From the NCBI RefSeq assembly GCF_024494645.1, contig NZ_JANHDJ010000001.1, positions 248,001-312,000 of the forward strand: a DNA stretch of 64,000 nucleotides. The letters are read 5' to 3'. Shown here one piece after another: positions 59,937 to 64,000 of the stretch. The notes beneath the pieces are model-generated. The model searched no databases. It was not told where the DNA came from and saw nothing but the letters and a program-made list of their open reading frames with translations. This stretch comes from Halohasta litorea (GTDB lineage Archaea > Halobacteriota > Halobacteria > Halobacteriales > Haloferacaceae). Made by a program: the position numbers and the translations under genes. Each line of letters opens with the position of its first letter. The stretch's first letter is position 1.

Positions 59937-61112
59937 TCAGCCCTGGATTTGGATCGGGACCAGCATGAAACACAGCAGGCCGATCCCGAAAGTCGCCAGC
60001 CCGACCAGGAGTCGCGGGAGGCCGATCGAACGCTCGTCGACCGGCTCGGCGGGGCCGTTGAACGCGATTACCAGCGCAACGCCGCCCCAGACCGCCCAGA
60101 GGATGACCGAATCGTTGAGCGACAGCTCCCGGACGTAGTAGAGATAGCCAGCGATCCCGAACAGCGCTGCCGGGACGAGGGCGGCAATCGTCTCCTGGCG
60201 CCGACCGACCATCGCCCGAACCATGTGGCCGCCGTCGAGCTGGCCGACCGGCATCAGATTCAAGAGGGTAAACAGCATCCCGACCCAGCCGCCGATGATC
60301 ACCGGATGCGGATTGAGTGACGGGTCGCTGTAGCTCGCCTGCTCGCCGAGTAGGGAGGCAATAATATCGAGTAGGGGCGGATTATTGAAGACGACCGAGG
60401 TGCCGGACCCGCTCTGCTCGACGACTGCGGCTGGAACCTCTATCGGGCCTAGCGAGAGACCGACGGCCGTGACGACGACGGTCGCAACCAGCCCCGCAAT
60501 CGGCCCGGCGACGCCGATATCGAACAGCGCTTTCCGGCTCGGTATCCGTCCGCGGATTCTGATTACCGCACCGAACGTGCCGAAATAGGTGGGAAACGGG
60601 ATTACGTAGGGCAGCGAGACATCGACATCGTGGTATCGGCCCAGCGCGTAGTGACCGAGCTCGTGGGTCAGCAACACGCCGAGGACGGCGGCGGTAAACG
60701 GCCACGCCTCCAGGATCGACAGTGGATTCGAGCTGATCGCTCCGAGCGGCACGTAGTACCACACCGAGGCACCGACGAACAGCGTCGACAGCACCGTCGC
60801 AACGAGTAGCCCGATGTTGGTCCACGGAATGCCACCGCGTTCGTCGTCTTCGATCGGATCCGCAACGAGTGCGGTCCCCGGACTCCGCTCTGACTCTGCG
60901 AGTTTGAGCTCGTAGCCAGCCTCCTGGAACGCTGGCCACAGTTCGTCGAGCAGCCGACGCTCGGGGATCAGCGGCTCGCCGTAGTAGACGATCCGTCCAT
61001 CCTGGATTCGAACGTCGGTGAGGCGGTACCACGTCTCCAGATCGTCGGGACGCGGCACGGTGGCCTCCGAGTCAGCCATCGGGTCCGCTACGTGGTCGAC
61101 GGTGATAAACAC
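59937..61112 (-). CDS. Site-2 protease-type M50 membrane metalloprotease
   Basis: A 391-residue protein. The first 110 residues are soluble (with a REPIDYYGEP-like strand); the rest has about seven helices with HELGHYALGRYHDVDVSLPY (zinc ligands, H-E-x-x-H) and LMPVGQLDGGHMVRAMVGR (third ligand Asp). These are the signatures of intramembrane site-2 proteases, which cut membrane-bound regulators. The soluble head could bind substrate. The target is unknown. It is monocistronic in this context. Confidence 0.9.
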   Translation of the reverse strand: MFITVDHVADPMADSEATVPRPDDLETWYRLTDVRIQDGRIVYYGEPLIPERRLLDELWPAFQEAGYELKLAESERSPGTALVADPIEDDERGGIPWTNIGLLVATVLSTLFVGASVWYYVPLGAISSNPLSILEAWPFTAAVLGVLLTHELGHYALGRYHDVDVSLPYVIPFPTYFGTFGAVIRIRGRIPSRKALFDIGVAGPIAGLVATVVVTAVGLSLGPIEVPAAVVEQSGSGTSVVFNNPPLLDIIASLLGEQASYSDPSLNPHPVIIGGWVGMLFTLLNLMPVGQLDGGHMVRAMVGRRQETIAALVPAALFGIAGYLYYVRELSLNDSVILWAVWGGVALVIAFNGPAEPVDERSIGLPRLLVGLATFGIGLLCFMLVPIQIQG

Positions 61113-61213
61113 CCGTCGTTAGCGCTGGCCTGTCAGAACATGCCCGGTGCTGTCGCTCCGGTGTTGTGGTCTCGAAGGAGTGTGGTGGGTCGTGGTAGCT
61201 GTTCCCGCGTCGG

Positions 61214-61486
61214 TTAGGCGGCGTCTACCGGCTCGACGTACCACGTCGTCGCACCGGTGTAGGACCACGGTTCGATCGAGAGATCGGTCGCCGACTCCTG
61301 GAGCCGGACGATCAGCGCACCGATCTCCTTCGGCGACAGCGCCACATCCTCGGCGATGAACTTACTTTTGAAGTAGCGGTCCCCGGCTGCTGCACGCTCA
61401 CGCAGGTACTGTCGGAGGCGTTCGGCCTTCGGGTTCCCGTCGACTGGTTCGTGAGTAGTCTCGGTGGAGGGTGTGGTTGCGCTCAT
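61214..61486 (-). CDS. 90-residue conserved haloarchaeal protein (DUF7123-like)
   Basis: A small helix-rich protein: PKAERLRQYLRERAAAGDRY, FKSKFIAEDVALSPKEIGAL, IVRLQESATDLSIEPWSYTG and ATTWYVEPV. The first half looks like a winged-helix unit in which K/R in FKSKFIAEDVALSPKEIG act as a recognition helix, but it is not proven. ATG at 61486 is favoured by a TATA box (61522-61531, tatataaac) at the right distance; a longer in-frame start would lie before it. Confidence 0.75.
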   Translation of the reverse strand: MSATTPSTETTHEPVDGNPKAERLRQYLRERAAAGDRYFKSKFIAEDVALSPKEIGALIVRLQESATDLSIEPWSYTGATTWYVEPVDAA

Positions 61487-61775
61487 TGTGATCCTCGGTA
61501 GCCGCTTGTTCACCACATCTGTTATATAAACCAGATCGTTGCCCGGAATTCGGCCCGCTTCACCGCTCAAACGATCGTAAACCGATTCAAATCAGCCTTC
61601 TTCTAACGCTTCTTGAAACGTTTAAACGTTTTAAATCGGTTGCAGAAATTATATTTCTCACCCGTACTCAGAGAATTATACAACCCCATTTACGCGCCGA
61701 TAAGGGGCCTCGGTGGACGAAACGGACCACGATTGTCGGCGATCAGCAGTAGTTCTCGACAGCGCGCGCGGTCAC
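61487..61775. other. Short AT-rich gap without a gene
   Basis: About 290 bp between two minus-strand genes. The left part holds the TATA box above; the rest includes an AT-rich run around 61600-61680 and no protein-like frame or repeat that I can see. Confidence 0.4.
61522..61531 (-). promoter_or_regulatory. TATA box of the DUF7123-like gene
   Basis: The sequence tatataaacc, or ggtttatata on the coding strand, lies about 35-40 bases before the ATG at 61486, which suggests a short leader. Confidence 0.5.
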
Positions 61776-62579
61776 TCACCGCTCGTGGAGCCAGAACTCC
61801 TCGTCGGTGGTCGTCTCTTTTTTAAAAATAGGCACCTCGGCTTTGAGCCGATCGATTCCGTCTTCGACCGTGCGGAACGCCTCGCTCCGGTGGCCCGCCA
61901 GGACGACCACGAAGACGATGTCCTCGCCGTCGTTCATGCGGCCGACGCGATGGTGCAGCAACACCTCGAAGACGCCCTCGCGCTCGGTTAGGTCCTGGCT
62001 AATCGCGTCGAGCCGATCCTCGGCGACGCCCTCGTATTTCTCAAACGCGAGGTGTTCGGTTCGGTCGTCCTCGGGGCTGTCCTTCGCTCGCACGCGCCCG
62101 GTAAACGTCGCGATCGCCCCCGATCGGTCGGCCTTCGGTGAGGCCTTTGCCCGCTGAATGAGGGTTTCGAGCGTGATGTGCGGTTCCACGTCGTCGAGCT
62201 GATCGACGATCGATGCGATGTCAAGCCCATCGGCTGTCGGCGCGCTGGCGACGATCTCCGCCGAGGGTGGGGTTTCGGCATCGCCGATCACCACGGTCGG
62301 CAGCCGGTGGTGGGCCAGCCCCGCGACGATCGCGTAGTCGTACTCGGGAGCCAGCGAGTCCAGGAGACCCATCACCGACCGATCCGTTCCGCTGCCGGTC
62401 CACCGACCGTTGCCGTCGACCCGAAACGTGCCGTCGGCGTTCTCGTCGTCGGGCGCTGCTACCGATTCGACCGTGTGGTCGACCGTCGCCACCGGTCCTT
62501 CGCGGCTCTCGGCCACCCGATCGGCGAGTCCCTCCATCGCCGACCGGCTTCCATCGCCGATGATACAGAGCGTTTGCAT
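61776..62579 (-). CDS. moaE: MobB-like/MoaE fusion for molybdopterin synthesis
   Basis: A 267-residue protein. The C-terminal 130 residues are MoaE: GAIATFTGRVRAKDSPEDDR, HLAFEKYEGVAEDRLDAIS, VLLHHRVGRMNDGEDIVFVV and VPIFKKETTTDEEFW, with the lysines of the molybdopterin synthase active site. The N-terminal half has the topology of MobB, but the P-loop is missing: CIIGDGSRSAMEGLADRV replaces the GxxxxGKS/T form. It makes molybdopterin from precursor Z with MoaD, elsewhere in the genome. The fusion is known in haloarchaea; the loss of the P-loop suggests the head is structural. Confidence 0.88.
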   Translation of the reverse strand: MQTLCIIGDGSRSAMEGLADRVAESREGPVATVDHTVESVAAPDDENADGTFRVDGNGRWTGSGTDRSVMGLLDSLAPEYDYAIVAGLAHHRLPTVVIGDAETPPSAEIVASAPTADGLDIASIVDQLDDVEPHITLETLIQRAKASPKADRSGAIATFTGRVRAKDSPEDDRTEHLAFEKYEGVAEDRLDAISQDLTEREGVFEVLLHHRVGRMNDGEDIVFVVVLAGHRSEAFRTVEDGIDRLKAEVPIFKKETTTDEEFWLHER

Positions 62580-62688
62580 GGCTCAAGGGGCGGCCCAGTC
62601 GCCCTTTAGTGTTGTAGTCGACTGCGGGGAGTTCCGCGGAGTACGTGCTTGACAACGCTTAAGGTCAACTCGGAGTTAGCCGACAGCA

Positions 62689-63408
62689 ATGAGAGTCGTC
62701 ATTTCGATCGGTGGAAGTATTCTCGCTCCGGAGCTCGATTCGAACCGCGTGGCCGCCCACGCCGAGGTCATCGAATCGCTGGCTGCCGAGGGCTGTGAGG
62801 TCGGTCTCGTCGTCGGTGGCGGCGGCGTCGCCCGCGACTACATTACGGCTGCACGGGACCTCGGTGCCAACGAGGTCCAACTTGACCAGCTCGGGATCGA
62901 CGTCACCCGGATTAACGCCCGCCTACTTATATCGGCCCTCGGATCGGGCGTGAAACCCACTCCGGCGACCGACTACGATGCTGCGGGCGATGCCCTCCGG
63001 CGCGGCGATATCTCGGTGATGGGCGGGATCACCCCGGGCCAGACGACTGACGCGGTCGCCGCGGCGTTCGCCGAGTACGTCGGTGCCGATCTCCTGGTGT
63101 ATGCGACCAGTACCGACGGTGTCTACGACGCCGACCCCAACGCCGACCCCGAGGCGATCAAATACACCACGATGTCGCCCGCCGAACTCGTCGACCTCAT
63201 TGTTCCGATGAGCCGGGATGCCGGGGCGTCCGCGCCGGTCGATATTCTGGCGGCCAAACTCATCGAGCGCTCGGGAATGCGCACGGTCGTCCTGGATGGC
63301 TCGGAGCCCTCGAACGTCGAGTCGGCAGTGCTCCGCGGGGACCACACCGGTACCGACATCATCCCGCCGGGCAGCAGCGAACCCGCCCACTGGGTCGAGA
63401 CCGAATGA
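62689..63408 (+). CDS. pyrH: UMP kinase, archaeal type
   Basis: A 239-residue amino-acid-kinase-family protein: MRVVISIGGSILAPELDSNR, GLVVGGGGVARDYITAARDL, LDQLGIDVTRINARLLISAL and MGGITPGQTTDAVAAAFAEY, as in archaeal PyrH. It makes UDP from UMP. It overlaps lysS by 4 bp (ATGA), and the two may be co-regulated. The size is normal. Confidence 0.95.
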   Translation: MRVVISIGGSILAPELDSNRVAAHAEVIESLAAEGCEVGLVVGGGGVARDYITAARDLGANEVQLDQLGIDVTRINARLLISALGSGVKPTPATDYDAAGDALRRGDISVMGGITPGQTTDAVAAAFAEYVGADLLVYATSTDGVYDADPNADPEAIKYTTMSPAELVDLIVPMSRDAGASAPVDILAAKLIERSGMRTVVLDGSEPSNVESAVLRGDHTGTDIIPPGSSEPAHWVETE

Positions 63409-64000
63409 GCGACGACAGCAGCGGCTCGCCGCACACGCTCGCAGCCGACGACGAGTCTACCCACCGGGACTTCTGGGCAGAGACCATCGCCGACGAGGTG
63501 GAAGCACGCGACCCGGACGAACCGATCGTCGTCAAGGGTGGCGTCTCGCCGTCGGGGGTCGCCCACCTCGGCAACGTCAACGAGATCATGCGGGGCTACT
63601 TCGTCGCCGAAGTCCTCCGGGACCGCGGCCACGAGGTCCGGCAGGTCTTTACGAGCGACGACAAGGACCCGCTCCGAAAACTCCCTCGCAAACTGGCCGA
63701 CGCCGACGGACAGATCGTCGGGTTGGGCGAGGTCGACGCGGGCGCGCTCGGCCGGAACCTCGGCAAGCCCTACACCGCGATCCCCGACCCCTTCGGCGAG
63801 GCCGACTCGTATGCGGCCCACTTCGCGGCGCTCCTGGAGGCCGACGCCGACCGCCTCGGCGTCCCCATCGAGATGCACTCCAACACCGCATTGTACGCCG
63901 ACGGCACCTTCGACCCCGTCGTCTCCCACGTCCTCGCGAACGCCGAGACGGCCCGCGACGTCCTCTCTGAGTATCAGGCCAAGGTCGACGTCGAGTACGT
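63405..64000 (+). CDS. lysS: Lysyl-tRNA synthetase class I, 3' part beyond the window
   Basis: 198 codons are visible from ATG at 63405. The HIGH-type motif is seen in GGVSPSGVAHLGNVNEIMRG, then VFTSDDKDPLRKLPRKLADA and LGKPYTAIPDPFGEADSYAA, matching the class I archaeal LysRS family (class I fold, unlike the class II enzyme of most bacteria). The KMSKS loop and the anticodon domain are beyond the edge. It charges tRNA-Lys in the cytoplasm. Start overlaps the pyrH stop. Confidence 0.93.
   Translation, partial: MSDDSSGSPHTLAADDESTHRDFWAETIADEVEARDPDEPIVVKGGVSPSGVAHLGNVNEIMRGYFVAEVLRDRGHEVRQVFTSDDKDPLRKLPRKLADADGQIVGLGEVDAGALGRNLGKPYTAIPDPFGEADSYAAHFAALLEADADRLGVPIEMHSNTALYADGTFDPVVSHVLANAETARDVLSEYQAKVDVEY

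Overview
This window is chromosomal DNA of a halophilic archaeon (class Halobacteria); the genus cannot be fixed from the sequence. The basis is GC-rich, acidic coding sequence, leaderless genes with a TATA box about 25 bases before the start codon, Tat signal peptides with lipoboxes on most secreted proteins, a class I LysRS, archaeal UMP kinase, and many families known mainly from haloarchaea.

Layout. 1-8.4 kb: a REC-PAS-PAS sensor kinase cut by the left edge, a sodium-symport (NSS) transporter, an SDR, a quinone reductase, an HtpX-like protease, a flavin-binding protein, a 33-residue zinc finger and thrS. 8.5-10.2 kb: an AT-rich two-gene insert (Lys-rich winged-helix protein plus partner) and a 263-bp nested palindrome. 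10.2-23 kb: housekeeping and envelope genes (DUF422-like membrane protein, lpdA, LolA-like protein, tyrA, an Rsm22-like methyltransferase, msrA, an MFS/iron-lipoprotein pair, a DyP-like Tat protein, a DsbA-like lipoprotein, a ferredoxin).

23-44.2 kb is a phosphate super-locus: phoU, pstSCAB, an AbrB-PhoU regulator, an AT-rich island, then a metallophosphatase-ppk1 operon. The island (30.7-39.3 kb) carries a TauE-like exporter, two HAD phosphatases, an MgtC/DUF4010 membrane protein, phnD-phnC-phnE-phnE and a glycerophosphodiester phosphodiesterase. It ends at a decayed IS5-type transposase fused to a PAS gene that has lost its 3' part. A 9-bp motif, NTATATAGT, recurs upstream of pstS, of the AbrB-PhoU gene and (twice) of the phosphatase-ppk1 operon. 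Together these genes can import inorganic phosphate, probably import and hydrolyse organic phosphate esters, and store phosphate as polyphosphate.

44-54.6 kb: an MrfA-like helicase, a MacB-type ABC exporter, cobalamin genes (cobO, cbiP), a rhodanese-metallo-beta-lactamase fusion, a small lipoprotein made of methionine-rich pentads, and small regulators. 54.6-64 kb: tRNA-Ser(CGA) with a displaced copy of its 3' end 147 bp downstream, a LeuA/citramalate synthase, an HNH-like protein, thiL, a membrane M50 protease, a MobB-MoaE fusion, pyrH and the 5' part of lysS. No CRISPR array, rRNA or replication origin was seen.
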